Assembly (NCBI RefSeq): GCF_900142415.1
Contig: NZ_FRAU01000011.1
Coordinates: 36,809 to 88,346, forward strand
DNA: 51,538 nucleotides
Direction: 5' to 3'
From: Rhodothermus profundi
GTDB lineage: Bacteria; Bacteroidota; Rhodothermia; Rhodothermales; Rhodothermaceae
Within the stretch, counting starts at the first letter, position 1; each line of letters starts with the position of its first letter. Below the pieces are notes generated by a model. The model had not been told where the DNA came from. It ran no database searches and saw only the letters and a list, made by a program, of their open reading frames with translations. Positions 16,654 through 26,318 of this stretch are shown here, piece after piece. The position numbers were made by a program, and so were the translations under genes.

Positions 16654-17598
16654 ATGACGACTCAGCGGGTTTTTGTAACCGGAGGTGCCGGGTTTATCGG
16701 ACGCTGGGTGGTGGCTCAGTGTCTGAAGCAGGGATATCAGGTCGTTGTTTACGACAACCTGCAGGCCGGTTCGGTAGACCACCTGCTGGAATTTGCGGAT
16801 CGCATTGACTTCTACGAAGCGGATATTCTGGATGCAGCGACCCTGCAGGCGGTTATGGAGGAGACGCAGCCGGTTATCGTGTTTCACCTGGCTGCGCTGC
16901 ACTTTATTCCCTACTGCAACGCCCATCCGCAGGAGACGCTGCGGGTAAACGTGGAAGGTACCTACAACGTGCTGAACGCAGCCGCCCGGGCAGGCGTGCG
17001 CACGGCCATCGTGGCATCCAGTGGTGCCATCTATCCCAGTGTGGAAGGGTTGATTCCCGAAACGCTTCCTCCCGCTCCGGTTGATATTTATGGCCTGAGC
17101 AAACTGCTCACCGAACAGGTGGCGGAACAGTTTGCGCGCACGACCGACATGGCCTGCGTGGCCGCCCGACTGTTTAACACGTACGGGCCGTTCGAAACCA
17201 ACCCGCATTTGATTCCTCACATTGTGGCATCGCTCCAGCAGGGGCCGGTGGTCGAACTGGGTAACATCCACACAAAACGTGACTATATCTACGTCGAAGA
17301 CGTAGCCCGCCTGCTGGTAGCGCTGGGCGAGCGTGTAACCGAAGGCTATGAGATCGTCAATGTGGGAACTGGCCAGGAGTACTCGGCGGAGGAAATCGTG
17401 GAGACGCTGAGTGAACTGATGGGCCAGAAGATAACTATCCGGATTGATCCGGACCGGGTTCGCGCCGTGGATAAGCTGCATCAACGTGCCGATACTACTC
17501 GGTTGCAGCAATTGACGGGTATGTTGCCGGAAATAACGCTGCGGGAAGGACTGGCACGGCTGTTGCAGCACGAAGGCTTACCGGTGCGAACGCAATAA
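16654..17598 (+). CDS. NAD-dependent sugar-nucleotide epimerase/dehydratase
   Basis: This extended short-chain dehydrogenase has 314 residues. VFVTGGAGFIG near the N-terminus is the GxxGxxG NAD-binding loop, VFHLAALH is the next conserved strand, SSGAIY holds the catalytic Ser region, and Tyr146/Lys150 (YGLSK) form the Y-x3-K pair. Overall it resembles UDP-glucose 4-epimerase and related enzymes that change sugar configuration on a nucleotide carrier. I prefer the ATG at 16654; a TTG 24 bases earlier in frame is less likely. A clear terminator follows, so it probably forms its own unit between the surface-protein gene and the glycosyltransferase run. The exact sugar substrate is not determined. 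Confidence 0.88.
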   Translation: MTTQRVFVTGGAGFIGRWVVAQCLKQGYQVVVYDNLQAGSVDHLLEFADRIDFYEADILDAATLQAVMEETQPVIVFHLAALHFIPYCNAHPQETLRVNVEGTYNVLNAAARAGVRTAIVASSGAIYPSVEGLIPETLPPAPVDIYGLSKLLTEQVAEQFARTTDMACVAARLFNTYGPFETNPHLIPHIVASLQQGPVVELGNIHTKRDYIYVEDVARLLVALGERVTEGYEIVNVGTGQEYSAEEIVETLSELMGQKITIRIDPDRVRAVDKLHQRADTTRLQQLTGMLPEITLREGLARLLQHEGLPVRTQ

Positions 17599-17604
17599 CT
17601 CTCC

Positions 17605-17628
17605 GCCGTTGCCAGCCAACGGCTTTTT
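17605..17628 (+). terminator. Rho-independent terminator after the epimerase gene
   Basis: GCCGTTG (17605-17611) and CAACGGC (17617-17623) form a perfect 7-bp stem with a 5-base loop, followed directly by TTTTT. It begins 7 bases after the stop codon of the epimerase gene. Confidence 0.85.
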
Positions 17629-17815
17629 CCTGCCGGGAAGCAACTGGCGGCCGACCCTGTTTGAGGGAGCTCTCAGAAGTGCTGCTGCAGCAGAAAACAT
17701 CCTGACCCGGCCTGGTGACTCAAGCCCTTATAGGCCGGTTTCCTTTGATAGAGGGGGCGTGATAGCTCAGGGCTTGTGTAATGCGCAGGTAAAAATCTGA
17801 AAAGAACCTAACAGC
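17629..17815 (+). promoter_or_regulatory. Candidate leader region before the long glycosyltransferase run
   Basis: This 187-base gap lies between a terminator and the first gene of a long tight gene run, so a promoter is expected here, though no convincing consensus was found. CAAGCCCT (17721-17728) pairs exactly with AGGGCTTG (17769-17776), with a 40-base spacer that could hold a further fold. CTGCTGCAGCAG at 17681-17692 is palindromic. No known riboswitch class was recognised. Confidence 0.4.
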
Positions 17816-18850
17816 GTGAAATCGAAGCGCGTGCAGCAACCGGCTGAAAAACCAGCAACGCTGATCTGCATGACGCCGGTGCGCAACGAGGCGTGGATTC
17901 TGGAGCGCTTTCTGCAGTGCGCCTCGACATGGGCTGATTATATTGTGATCGCCGATCAGCAATCAACGGACGGCTCGCGCGAAATTGCCCGGCGGTTTGA
18001 AAAAGTCGTGCTTGTTGATAATCCACATGATGCCTACGACGAGGGAGCACGCCAGCAGCTACTGATCCAGACAGCCCGGGAATTGCCCGTGCAGGGGCAG
18101 TGTATTCTGATCGCCCTGGATGCCGACGAGATGTTCTCGGCGAACTGGATGGAGAGCAAGGAGTGGCAGCAGTTGCTGAGCGCGCCGCCGGGTACCGTTC
18201 TTTATTTCCAGTGGGCGAACATTGGTCCAAATGTTTCCTGCGCCTGGATTGACCCTTCCTATAAACCCTTTGGGTTTGTGGACGACGGTTCGCCGCACCG
18301 AGGCCGCCCTATTCACAGCCCGCGCGTGCCTGTCCCGGAAGATGCGCCAGCGCTGTATTTCCATGAGATTAAAGTGCTGCACTACCAGTACGCCGACTGG
18401 GCCCGCATGCGGAGCAAGCAGCGCTGGTATCAGGTCTGGGAGGCCTTACATCACCCCGAAAAGCGACCGGTAACGATTTTCCGGCAATATCATCATATGG
18501 AAGCCGCTATCCGTCAGGCCGGACCGGTGCGCTCCGAGTGGTTGGCTGGCTATGAGGCGCTTGGAATCGACATGCGGTCGATTCCAAAGGCTTCCCATTA
18601 CTACTGGGACGAAGAAGTGCTGAAGCTGCTGGTTGAACACGGTCCGGAGCGCTTTCGAAAGCTCAACATATGGGACCAGGACTGGGGGACGCTTGCCGCC
18701 CGGCAAGGATTGTCCTATAACGGGCAGCTTCGTGATCCCCGCACTCCGTTTGAGAAGACAATCCATGCCTGGTTGCGGGCTACGCAGGGCATAAGCCACA
18801 AACTTCCTGTACGCGCGGTGCAGAAACTGTTGCAGTTATTTGGATGGTAA
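17816..18850 (+). CDS. Glycosyltransferase family 2-like protein
   Basis: This 344-residue protein starts at a [21 protein letters not shown] is the N-terminal strand and helix of the GT2-like superfamily, [10 protein letters not shown] replaces the usual DDGSTD, and ALDADEMF (about residue 100) supplies the DXD site. The C-terminal half is rich in Trp, His and Tyr and does not match a domain I can name. It probably transfers a sugar in the cytoplasm. A terminator precedes its leader, so it is likely the first gene of the unit running to about 25373 or beyond. The SD-containing end overlaps the leader of the epimerase gene that follows. Confidence 0.8.
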   Translation: MKSKRVQQPAEKPATLICMTPVRNEAWILERFLQCASTWADYIVIADQQSTDGSREIARRFEKVVLVDNPHDAYDEGARQQLLIQTARELPVQGQCILIALDADEMFSANWMESKEWQQLLSAPPGTVLYFQWANIGPNVSCAWIDPSYKPFGFVDDGSPHRGRPIHSPRVPVPEDAPALYFHEIKVLHYQYADWARMRSKQRWYQVWEALHHPEKRPVTIFRQYHHMEAAIRQAGPVRSEWLAGYEALGIDMRSIPKASHYYWDEEVLKLLVEHGPERFRKLNIWDQDWGTLAARQGLSYNGQLRDPRTPFEKTIHAWLRATQGISHKLPVRAVQKLLQLFGW

Positions 18851-18856
18851 CTACGC

Positions 18857-18863
18857 TGGAGGA
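18857..18863 (+). promoter_or_regulatory. Shine-Dalgarno that fixes the start of the CDP-paratose-epimerase-like gene
   Basis: TGGAGGA lies 6 bases before the ATG at 18870. An in-frame TTG at 18840, inside the preceding gene, would add 10 residues that do not belong to the dinucleotide-binding fold. The strong site favours 18870. Confidence 0.75.
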
Positions 18864-18869
18864 ATATCT

Positions 18870-19946
18870 ATGAGCAGAATGCGCAAACTTCTGGTTACGG
18901 GTTCTTCGGGCCTGATTGGCTCGGAAGTGGCTTCGTACTTTTCCCATCGAGGATGGGATGTGCATGGCGTGGACAACAACATGCGCGCGTTTTTCTTCGG
19001 GCCGGAGGGCGACACGCGTTGGAACCAGCGACGGCTCGAAGAGACGCTGCCGCGGTTCACGCATCATGAGCTGGACATTCGGGATCGCCAGGGCGTGCTG
19101 GAGCTGATCGAAACCCTGCGTCCTGATGCGATTGTGCATGCCGCTGCGCAGCCTTCGCACGACAAGGCGGCGCAGATACCGTTCGAGGATTTCGACGTCA
19201 ACGCCGTTGGTACGCTTAACCTGCTGGAAGCTACCCGGCGCTACGCGCCTGAGGCCGTGTTCGTGCACCTGTCCACGAACAAGGTCTATGGCGATGCGCC
19301 CAATGAGCTGCCTCTTGTGGAGTTAGAAAAGCGCTGGGACTATGCCGACCCGGCCTACTACAACGGTATTCCGGAGACGTTTCGGATTGACCAGTCCAAG
19401 CATTCGATTTTTGGGGCCTCGAAGGTAGCTGCCGATATCATGGTGCAGGAATATGGGCGGTATTTTGGTATGAAGACCTGCTGTCTTCGTGGGGGGTGCC
19501 TGACGGGGCCGAACCATGCGGGCGTAGAGCTGCATGGTTTTTTGAGCTACCTGATCAAGTGCAATGTGACAGGCCGCAAATACACCATTTATGGTTATAA
19601 AGGCAAGCAGGTTCGAGACAACATTCATTCTTACGATGTAGCCCGGTTTATTGAGTGCTTTATCGAAGAGCCCCGGGTGGCGGAAGTGTACAACCTGGGG
19701 GGCGGTCGGGGAAACAGTTGCTCGATTCTGGAAGCCTTCGATATGATCGAGGCGCTTTCTGGTAAAAAGATGATCTACGATTATGTGGATAAACCCCGGG
19801 AGGGAGATCACATTTGCTACATTTCAGACCTGACGAAAATGAAAACCCACTATCCTGAGTGGGATATTACAAAAAAGTTGTCGGACATTTTTGAAGAAAT
19901 CTACCAGGGATGGATCGAACGCGTGAAAGCCCAACAGGTGGTCTGA
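18870..19946 (+). CDS. CDP-paratose 2-epimerase-like sugar-nucleotide epimerase
   Basis: This extended short-chain dehydrogenase/reductase has 358 residues. [15 protein letters not shown] is the NAD-binding loop; [16 protein letters not shown] and STNKVYGD are typical of the CDP-paratose/CDP-tyvelose epimerase branch. The usual Tyr of Y-x3-K is Phe181 (SIFGASK, Lys185), which I recall as common in this subgroup but which would change the mechanism if no other Tyr substitutes. It should act on a nucleotide-activated sugar, altering C2 or C4 configuration. The following glycosyltransferase starts 37 bases before its stop. The named substrate is by resemblance only. Confidence 0.8.
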   Translation: MSRMRKLLVTGSSGLIGSEVASYFSHRGWDVHGVDNNMRAFFFGPEGDTRWNQRRLEETLPRFTHHELDIRDRQGVLELIETLRPDAIVHAAAQPSHDKAAQIPFEDFDVNAVGTLNLLEATRRYAPEAVFVHLSTNKVYGDAPNELPLVELEKRWDYADPAYYNGIPETFRIDQSKHSIFGASKVAADIMVQEYGRYFGMKTCCLRGGCLTGPNHAGVELHGFLSYLIKCNVTGRKYTIYGYKGKQVRDNIHSYDVARFIECFIEEPRVAEVYNLGGGRGNSCSILEAFDMIEALSGKKMIYDYVDKPREGDHICYISDLTKMKTHYPEWDITKKLSDIFEEIYQGWIERVKAQQVV

Positions 19947-21097
19947 TTGCCTTTGTGCAACCATTTGGACTGCGAGACAGTAGCGGCGGCGGACGCATCC
20001 TGCGCGCGCTGCTTGAAAAGGCTCCGGTGCCGTTTCTGAGCATCTGCACAGGCGTGCGTCCGCCGGCTCCGCCACCGTTTGGGCGTGAAGTGCATCTGCC
20101 GCCTCGTCCCTATTTCGGCCGTCTTGAGGGCACCCGGTTCGCGCGTTATTTGCGCTGGATCGCTGAGTGGCGACAACCAGCCTTTGAACGGGCGCTGGAG
20201 CAGACTATTCTGGAGGCCGGGGCTACGGCGATTCATGCCATTCCGCACGGGATAGATTTCTGGCTGGCCTTCCGGATAGCCGAACGGCACGGGCTGCCCT
20301 ATTTCCTGAATGTGCACGATGATATGCGTTATAACCTGGCCACGCACCCGCGCCTCGACTTTCTGATGGATCGGTTGGCCTACGTCTGGCAACGCGCCAC
20401 CGGGCGAATTGTCATTTCAGAAGCCATGGGCGAGGCCTATAGTCGGTGGTTTGGTCGCCTGCCCTATGAGGTGATTACGGATGGATTGCCTGAGGAGCTG
20501 CCTGAGGGGGCGCGGCCGCGTCCGGCCAACCGAGCAGTCGTGTATTTCATGGGCGCGTTGCATCTGTCCTATCACCCCAACTTTCGGGTGCTGGTCGAGG
20601 CCATCGATCGGTTGCAGATTCGCCGGCCGGACTGGCAGGTTGCGTTTGTTACGCGGGGAAGTCGTACCCCCACGCGCCCCAAACGCGTTCCTGTAGAAGA
20701 ATTACCTTATGCTCCCGAGGCTGAGGTAATGCGCGACCTGGAGCGGGTGGATGTGCTCTACCTACCGCTGCCGTTCGGCGAGCAATATCGCTGGTTTACG
20801 CGCTACAGCCTTTCCACCAAGCTGGTAACGTACCTGGGAAGTGGGCTGCCGATCCTGTATCATGGTCCGGCCGATGCAGCCGCGGCGCAACTGCTGGCCC
20901 GCTATAACGCGGCCATTCAGGTGCATGCGTTAGATGCAGACGCATTGAGTCGAGGGATTGAGCGCGCGCTGGAAGAGCGGGAGCAGTGTGTTGCTGGCGC
21001 GTTGCGGCTGGCGCGTGAGCGCTTCCGCCTCTCAGATCAGCGGGCCCGCTTCTGGGCGCTTCTTACCGGACAGGAAGTCTCGGCCCCGAATGCCTGA
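19910..21097 (+). CDS. Glycosyltransferase, GT-B fold (GT4-like)
   Basis: The protein is about 395 residues. [23 protein letters not shown] looks like the first strand and loop of a GT4 donor/acceptor domain. [23 protein letters not shown] marks the start of the second Rossmann domain, and [21 protein letters not shown] matches the donor-binding end, without a classical E-x7-E. The chosen ATG overlaps the preceding epimerase gene by 37 bases; the first dozen residues are not clearly needed, so a later GTG at about 19955 is possible. Likely role is a sugar transfer step in the same pathway. Confidence 0.82.
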   Translation: MDRTRESPTGGLIAFVQPFGLRDSSGGGRILRALLEKAPVPFLSICTGVRPPAPPPFGREVHLPPRPYFGRLEGTRFARYLRWIAEWRQPAFERALEQTILEAGATAIHAIPHGIDFWLAFRIAERHGLPYFLNVHDDMRYNLATHPRLDFLMDRLAYVWQRATGRIVISEAMGEAYSRWFGRLPYEVITDGLPEELPEGARPRPANRAVVYFMGALHLSYHPNFRVLVEAIDRLQIRRPDWQVAFVTRGSRTPTRPKRVPVEELPYAPEAEVMRDLERVDVLYLPLPFGEQYRWFTRYSLSTKLVTYLGSGLPILYHGPADAAAAQLLARYNAAIQVHALDADALSRGIERALEEREQCVAGALRLARERFRLSDQRARFWALLTGQEVSAPNA

Positions 21098-21103
21098 GCG
21101 GCC

Positions 21104-22072
21104 ATGACTGCTATCTCTACATCGCGCTCAGCCGTCTGCACCCTCTTTGAGGGGCATTACCACTACGGGGTAGGAGCGTTGGTGAACTCTCTCTACCGCC
21201 ACGGCTTTCGGGGAATCGTCTGGGTAGGATATCGGGGAAAGCTGCCGCCCTGGGCTCGCGCTGCGCGGCAAACACCGGAGGGCTACGATCTGGAGGTTGC
21301 GCAGAATTGTCTTATTCGTTTTTTGCCCCTTCAGATCGACATTTTCTTTTCAAACTATAAACCGTATTTCATGCTGGATCTCTGGGATCGCTATGGCCTG
21401 GAGGCCGAGCGATTGTTTTATTTCGATCCAGACATTGTGGTCAAGTGCCGCTGGTCTTTCTTTGAAGAATGGGTCGATAGTGGCGTAGCGCTCTGCCTGG
21501 ACGGGGCCTATGCCTACATGCCGGCTACCCATCCGTTTCGTCTGCAATGGCAGCAGTTTGCCTGTCGCCAGGGACTTGAGGTGCGGCGGTGGCCTAATGA
21601 ATACTATAATGGCGGATTTATCGGAGTGCGCCGTGAGCATCGCGTTTTGCTGGAAGCCTGGCGGACGTTGATGGAAGCGTTGCGCCAGGAGGGTGTTAAC
21701 ATTTCCAGTTTTAAAAACTATGAGGGCTACAATATTGGCGATCGGAGCCACCCCTTCTACGTGGCCGATCAGGATATGCTGAATCTAAGCGTGATGGTAA
21801 CGGAGGTGCCGCTCAGCGTGATGGGTACCGACGCCATGGATTTCACCGGAGCCGGCTTCACGATGTCGCATGCCGTAGATGCCCCAAAGCCCTGGAAAAA
21901 GAATTTTCTATGGCTGCTGCTAAAGCGCGGACGCCTGCCCACGCTACCTGATGCTGAATTTTTGAAGTATATTGACAGACCGATCCCGCTCTATTCGCCG
22001 TTGCGTCTGCGCCTGAGACGCTTGAATTATCTGGCCAGTAAAGCGGTGGGTACGTTCTACCATCGGCACTGA
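21104..22072 (+). CDS. Glycosyltransferase-like protein with a DXD-type site, first of a tandem pair
   Basis: This 322-residue protein begins with AVCTLFEGHYHYGVGALVNSL, like the first helix of GT8-like nucleotide-diphospho-sugar transferases. RLFYFDPDIVVK near residue 105 is the probable metal-binding D-x-D. EYYNGGFIGVRREH near residue 167 is the N-G-G-x-F-G-type acceptor segment that recurs in this superfamily. There is no membrane segment. It is followed 4 bases later by a gene with the same general layout, so the two may act on consecutive positions. The family is tentative and the substrate unknown. Confidence 0.72.
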   Translation: MTAISTSRSAVCTLFEGHYHYGVGALVNSLYRHGFRGIVWVGYRGKLPPWARAARQTPEGYDLEVAQNCLIRFLPLQIDIFFSNYKPYFMLDLWDRYGLEAERLFYFDPDIVVKCRWSFFEEWVDSGVALCLDGAYAYMPATHPFRLQWQQFACRQGLEVRRWPNEYYNGGFIGVRREHRVLLEAWRTLMEALRQEGVNISSFKNYEGYNIGDRSHPFYVADQDMLNLSVMVTEVPLSVMGTDAMDFTGAGFTMSHAVDAPKPWKKNFLWLLLKRGRLPTLPDAEFLKYIDRPIPLYSPLRLRLRRLNYLASKAVGTFYHRH

Positions 22073-22076
22073 GCCT

Positions 22077-23102
22077 ATGGCAACAACTCGTCGGCATTAC
22101 GTCACCTTTGATGACCGGCCTGTCCGTAACGCAGTAGGATTGAAGCTGTTGATGCTATCGGCGGCTGAGCATGCTCCGGACGATGTGCTTCATGTGGTGT
22201 TGCCCGAGCTTCCCGAAGCGCTGGTCGATTGGGCTCGTCGTCAGGCTCCCTCTGCCCTGCTTCACAGGCTGCAGCCCCGGGGAGAAGGTTGGTCAGCCAA
22301 ACCAGAGGTGTTGCTCTACCTGATGGATCAGGGAATTGGTGAGCTTATCTGGCTGGATGCGGATCTGATGATGATTCGTAATCCCCAGCTACTCTGGGAA
22401 ACGCTGTCGGAAGAAGTGTTGGTTGCTGCCGAAGACCTGGCGCGGCATTACGACGCAGCATTGGGAGAAGAGAAAGCACGGGTCTGGGGCTACAAGAAGA
22501 AACGAGATCTGGAAACGGGCCTGAACAGTGCCGTGCTGCGCGTAACCTATCGGCACCGTCCGCTCATTGAGAGCTGGGGCAAGCATTTGCAGCATGAGCT
22601 GTATCTACAGGCGCAGCGCAATTTTCAAGGGTTTGTGGATCGGCCGCGCGCGCTTTACGGAGATCAGGAGGTGCTGGATGCTCTGTTGATTACACAGTTT
22701 GTGGAGATCCCGGTACGGTTTCTCAAATATGGGCCCGAGATCATCCATGATCATCGGCATTTTTATGCCTATACGGCTCGGGATCGAATTCGGAACGCCC
22801 TGCGCCTGGCGCGGCCTTACTTTGTTCACTGCACTGGGTTTCATCCCTGGCTGGAAGGACCCGGTTTTCATCACGAAGAAAGTGGAGAATACTTCCACGA
22901 GAGCGTGCAGCTCAAGCCGTATGTCTGGTATGCCCGTCGCTATGCCGACAGGTTGGAAGAGGACAATCTGGACTTCTGGCTGCACTACCGCACGCCTTTT
23001 GGGCGGCTCTGTCAGGTGCTGACGCTGAACAATCCTCATCTGCAGGGACTGGGGCTCTGGGCCCTGGATCGGTACCGACGGTGGCGTAAACGGCGACAAT
23101 AG
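22077..23102 (+). CDS. Nucleotide-diphospho-sugar transferase-like protein, second of a tandem pair
   Basis: This 341-residue protein carries AVGLKLLMLSAAEHAPDDVLHV as the N-terminal fold and ELIWLDADLMMIRNP as a clear GT8-type DXD motif (about residues 92-97). DLETGLNSAVLRVTYRHRP and, later, DQEVLDALL match the acceptor and second metal-ligand regions. It is soluble and probably acts in the cytoplasm. It shares the order of motifs with the gene before it but little of the wording, so they are distant relatives rather than a recent duplication. The next gene starts 4 bases downstream. Confidence 0.75.
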   Translation: MATTRRHYVTFDDRPVRNAVGLKLLMLSAAEHAPDDVLHVVLPELPEALVDWARRQAPSALLHRLQPRGEGWSAKPEVLLYLMDQGIGELIWLDADLMMIRNPQLLWETLSEEVLVAAEDLARHYDAALGEEKARVWGYKKKRDLETGLNSAVLRVTYRHRPLIESWGKHLQHELYLQAQRNFQGFVDRPRALYGDQEVLDALLITQFVEIPVRFLKYGPEIIHDHRHFYAYTARDRIRNALRLARPYFVHCTGFHPWLEGPGFHHEESGEYFHESVQLKPYVWYARRYADRLEEDNLDFWLHYRTPFGRLCQVLTLNNPHLQGLGLWALDRYRRWRKRRQ

Positions 23103-23106
23103 ATGC

Positions 23107-24261
23107 ATGCGTATTGATCTGCTGTTTCCGGTTCTTCCGCCTGCGCTGGATGGCATCGGGGATCATACCGCGCATCTGGCTGCTGCGCTGGCAGCCGAGG
23201 GGGGGGCTGTTCGCGTGCTAACGGCACAGGCCAGGTGGACTGCTATCCCCGGGGTAGAGGTGGTGCAGGCGTTTCGCTGCCCTCCCCGTCGCGGCGTGGG
23301 AGAGCTGGTTCGTTGTGTCGCAATGGATCCGCCAGACTGGTTTATTGTGCAGTTCAATCAGTTCAGTTATGGACGCTGGGGGCTGAATCCTTTTCTGCCG
23401 ATAACATTGCGGAAGCTGCGCCGCCGGTGGCCCCGCATGCGTCTGGCGGTGCTGTTCCACGAAGACTTCGTACCGCCTACAAGCTGGAGGAACCGGGTTT
23501 TTCGATGCTGGCAGATACCCCAGTTTCGGGCGCTGGGCCGTCTGGCCGATGTGGTGGCTTTCTCGATTCAGCCCTGGGTGGCGCAGTACCGGTCATGGTT
23601 CCCGCAGGCGCGTGTGGTGCACTGGCCGGTGGGGTCGAACATCCCCGATGTGGGATGTGACCGCTCAAAGGCCCGGGAACAACTGGGCATTGCGCCGGAG
23701 GGACTGGTTGTGGGCGTATTCGGGACAATAGGCGCTGGACGCCTGGTGGATTACATCGCAGCAGCCATTGACCGATTATGGAGGGAGGGGCTCTCATTTG
23801 AGGTACTGTATGTAGGGCCTCATGGGAAGCAGTTGCGGGCGCATCTGCCTTCTGAAGTAGTGCTGCGCGATGCCGGGGTGTTGTCTGATGTGGATGCTTC
23901 GATCCACCTGGCGGCGATGGATCTGCTGCTGGCGCCGTTTGTGGATGGCGCTTCGACGCGCCGTGGGTCGATGATTGTGGGCCTTCAGCATGGACTGGCG
24001 GTGTTAAGCACCGACGGACCGCTGACCGATCCGCTGCTGCGGGCAGAGCACGGACGATCGCTCTGGTTGACGCCGGTAGCAGATCGGCAGGCTTTTGCAG
24101 AAGCAGCGTGGCATCTGGCCACGCATCCGGCGCTTCGGCAAAAGCTGGGGCACAATGCCCGGCGTTTTTACGGGACAGAATTGGACTGGATGGTGCTGGC
24201 TCAGCGGGTTCGTCAAACGTTGGTACAGGTGAAGTCAGATGAAGCAGTGCGCATGTTATGA
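23107..24261 (+). CDS. Family 4-like glycosyltransferase
   Basis: This 384-residue protein begins MRIDLLFPVLPPALDGIGDHTAHLA, the GT4 N-terminal strand with its Gly-rich loop. LVVGVFGTIGAGRLVDYI marks the second domain. FVDGASTRRGSMIVGLQHGLAVLST is the donor-site end, with the first Glu of E-x7-E missing. An overlapping ATG four bases upstream is in another frame. The last bases overlap the next start as ATGA, showing translational coupling. It is expected to be a retaining sugar transferase of the polysaccharide pathway. Confidence 0.85.
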   Translation: MRIDLLFPVLPPALDGIGDHTAHLAAALAAEGGAVRVLTAQARWTAIPGVEVVQAFRCPPRRGVGELVRCVAMDPPDWFIVQFNQFSYGRWGLNPFLPITLRKLRRRWPRMRLAVLFHEDFVPPTSWRNRVFRCWQIPQFRALGRLADVVAFSIQPWVAQYRSWFPQARVVHWPVGSNIPDVGCDRSKAREQLGIAPEGLVVGVFGTIGAGRLVDYIAAAIDRLWREGLSFEVLYVGPHGKQLRAHLPSEVVLRDAGVLSDVDASIHLAAMDLLLAPFVDGASTRRGSMIVGLQHGLAVLSTDGPLTDPLLRAEHGRSLWLTPVADRQAFAEAAWHLATHPALRQKLGHNARRFYGTELDWMVLAQRVRQTLVQVKSDEAVRML

Positions 24262-25373
24262 GGGTAGGGATTCTCATGCCGCTGGCTGAACAGCGTGGGG
24301 GAGCCGAGCAGCTTCTGCGGCTTTTCCTGCAGCACGTGCCGGGGGCGCCCGAGGACTGGCTGCTGGTGTTTTTTGAAGCTGGGCCGCTTGCAGAAGAGGC
24401 GCGGTCCCTGGGATTTCCTGTGTGGATTATACGGGCCGGACGTCTCCGGCAGCCGGTGCGCTATATGCAGACCGTGAGGCAGCTCGTGCGGCTGTTCCGG
24501 CAAGAGCGCGTCACGCTGGTGCTGAGCTGGATGAGCAAGGCCCATTTATATGGAGGAATTGCCGCACAGATGGCCGGAATTCCGGCGCTCTGGTTTCAGC
24601 ACGGAATCCCGTTGGCCGGCGAGGTAATGGATCGACTGATCACGCTGATGCCGGCGGTCGGAGTGCTGGCTTGTTCTCGGGCAGCGGCTGATGCACAGAG
24701 GCAGCTCTGGCCGAACCGACCGGTCGAAGTGGTATATCCCGCTGTTGATCTGACTGTATTCGATCCTGATAGGCTGCCGACGTTCGCCGAAGCGCGACGT
24801 CAGCTCGGGCTGCCCGAAAGCGGTCCCCTGATTGGTATGGTCGGACGGCTGCAGCGCTGGAAAGGGATGCATACGCTTATTCAGGCCATGCCCCACATTC
24901 TGGAGCGGCATCCTGAGGCGCATGCTGTGATTGTGGGGGGGCGGCATGAGCTGGAGCCAGACTATGAGCTGTTTCTACGGCAGTTAGTCGCGCAACTAGG
25001 CCTGCAGGAGCGGGTATTAATGGTGGGGTTTCAGCGCGACGTTCCGCTCTGGATGCAGGCGATGGACGTGGTGGTGCATGCTTCAGATCGCGAGCCGTTT
25101 GGTATGGTGGTCGTTGAGGCGATGGCTCTGGGTAAGCCGGTGGTGGCCGGTGCGGAAGGCGGGCCCCGCGAGATCATTACGGAAGGGGTTGATGGCTTGC
25201 TGGCACCCTACGAGGATGCCACGGCACTTGCCCGGCAGGTTTTACGCTACCTGGACGATCCGACGTTTGCCTGTCACGTGGGCGAGGCCGCCCGCCGACG
25301 GGCACGTGATTTTAGGCCAGAGGTGTTTGTAAATAGAATGGTAAATACACTGTATTTATGGGTTCAAAGCTAA
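24258..25373 (+). CDS. Family 4 glycosyltransferase
   Basis: This 371-residue GT-B protein begins MRVGILMPLAEQRGGAEQLLR, a textbook GT4 first strand with GGAE. GPLIGMVGRLQRWKGMHTLIQAM opens the donor domain. Glu279 and Glu287 (EPFGMVVVE) form the E-x7-E motif, followed by MALGKPVVAGAEGGPREII. It should be a retaining transferase that uses a nucleotide sugar. The start overlaps the stop of the preceding gene by 4 bases. The last 50 or so bases turn AT-rich, marking the left edge of the second low-GC island. Confidence 0.92.
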   Translation: MRVGILMPLAEQRGGAEQLLRLFLQHVPGAPEDWLLVFFEAGPLAEEARSLGFPVWIIRAGRLRQPVRYMQTVRQLVRLFRQERVTLVLSWMSKAHLYGGIAAQMAGIPALWFQHGIPLAGEVMDRLITLMPAVGVLACSRAAADAQRQLWPNRPVEVVYPAVDLTVFDPDRLPTFAEARRQLGLPESGPLIGMVGRLQRWKGMHTLIQAMPHILERHPEAHAVIVGGRHELEPDYELFLRQLVAQLGLQERVLMVGFQRDVPLWMQAMDVVVHASDREPFGMVVVEAMALGKPVVAGAEGGPREIITEGVDGLLAPYEDATALARQVLRYLDDPTFACHVGEAARRRARDFRPEVFVNRMVNTLYLWVQS

Positions 25374-25380
25374 GAGAACT

Positions 25381-26214
25381 ATGTTTTGGCACCTGTTACC
25401 GCCATCATGGATTCGGTGGATGGGACGTTTACCTTTTAAGTTGTCTGTTTTTCGCCCATTTATTGATATGATAGCTCGTTTTTTAAGGCAAGGTGAACAT
25501 GTGATGGCGCATGGCATTGGTAAAGGCTTGCGTTTTGACCCGGCTGGACTTAGAGCTGGATATGCCTTGGGTACAGCCGACTTGGAAGAACAAAAGGTGT
25601 TGGCTGCTTGGTTGCGTTGCGGGCAGGTGTTCTATGATATCGGCGCAAATGTAGGATTCTTCTCAGTGCTAGCCGCTAAGCTTGTTGGGCCAACAGGAAA
25701 GGTCTATGCATTTGAGCCGTTTCTGCAAAATATTGAAGCAATTCGTAAAAATGCAGCTCTAAATAGCTTTGAGGAGATAATTGAGATATGGCATGGAGCA
25801 GTTTCAAATCGCAGCGGTAGTGGTAAACTGGTACTGTGTGAATCAAGTGATCGATTCAGACTGGAAGACACAGCGGTGAATGCGCCAAGTATCACCGTTC
25901 CGCTCTACACGATTGATGAATTGGTATTGAAAGGTCGACTTAGGCCTCCGGACCTGGTAAAAATTGATGTGGAAGGGCACGAGTTACAAGTGTTGCAGGG
26001 CATGGAGGAGACAATTCGGCGTTATCGGCCAGTTATTCTCTGTGAGGTACATTGGTGGGTAGGAGAAAATGAAGCGTTGCTGAAAGAGCTAGTTTTGCCG
26101 CTAGGATACCGTATTGCTCAAATAGATGATAAAACAATGCTGGGACATTTAAAGAATTATCATCTATTGATGATTCCAGGTAGCGTAAGCGGATCGCGCC
26201 AGAAGCGCATGTAG
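25381..26214 (+). CDS. FkbM-family methyltransferase
   Basis: This 277-residue protein has FYDIGANVGFFSVLAAKLVG (motif I, SAM binding) and KVYAFEPF (motif II) at about residues 82-113. VKIDVEGHELQVLQGM at about residues 197-212 is the signature of the FkbM family. Family members O-methylate sugars or polyketides with S-adenosylmethionine. In this setting methylation of a sugar in the polymer is likely. Base composition is lower in GC than in the genes upstream. About 100 non-coding bases separate it from the polymerase gene. Confidence 0.88.
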   Translation: MFWHLLPPSWIRWMGRLPFKLSVFRPFIDMIARFLRQGEHVMAHGIGKGLRFDPAGLRAGYALGTADLEEQKVLAAWLRCGQVFYDIGANVGFFSVLAAKLVGPTGKVYAFEPFLQNIEAIRKNAALNSFEEIIEIWHGAVSNRSGSGKLVLCESSDRFRLEDTAVNAPSITVPLYTIDELVLKGRLRPPDLVKIDVEGHELQVLQGMEETIRRYRPVILCEVHWWVGENEALLKELVLPLGYRIAQIDDKTMLGHLKNYHLLMIPGSVSGSRQKRM

Positions 26215-26318
26215 AAAAGTGCCTTGGATGAAGCGGCAGGCTTAGCAAAGTAGGATTTTGAGTTGGTAGCCCTGAGTGTTTAGCAAGTAAAGGACGAGAG
26301 ATTAAAGAGCCAGAGCAT

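Noticed and set aside
17757-17800. Possible tRNA starting GGGGGCGTGATAGCTCAG
   Set aside because: The D-arm-like TAGCTCAG is present, but there is no anticodon stem and no TTCGA T-loop or matching acceptor end.
6993-17815. Cyclic-di-GMP (GEMM) riboswitch ahead of glycan genes
   Set aside because: The conserved GEMM core sequences were not found in the 6993-7298, 10086-10287 or 17629-17815 gaps.
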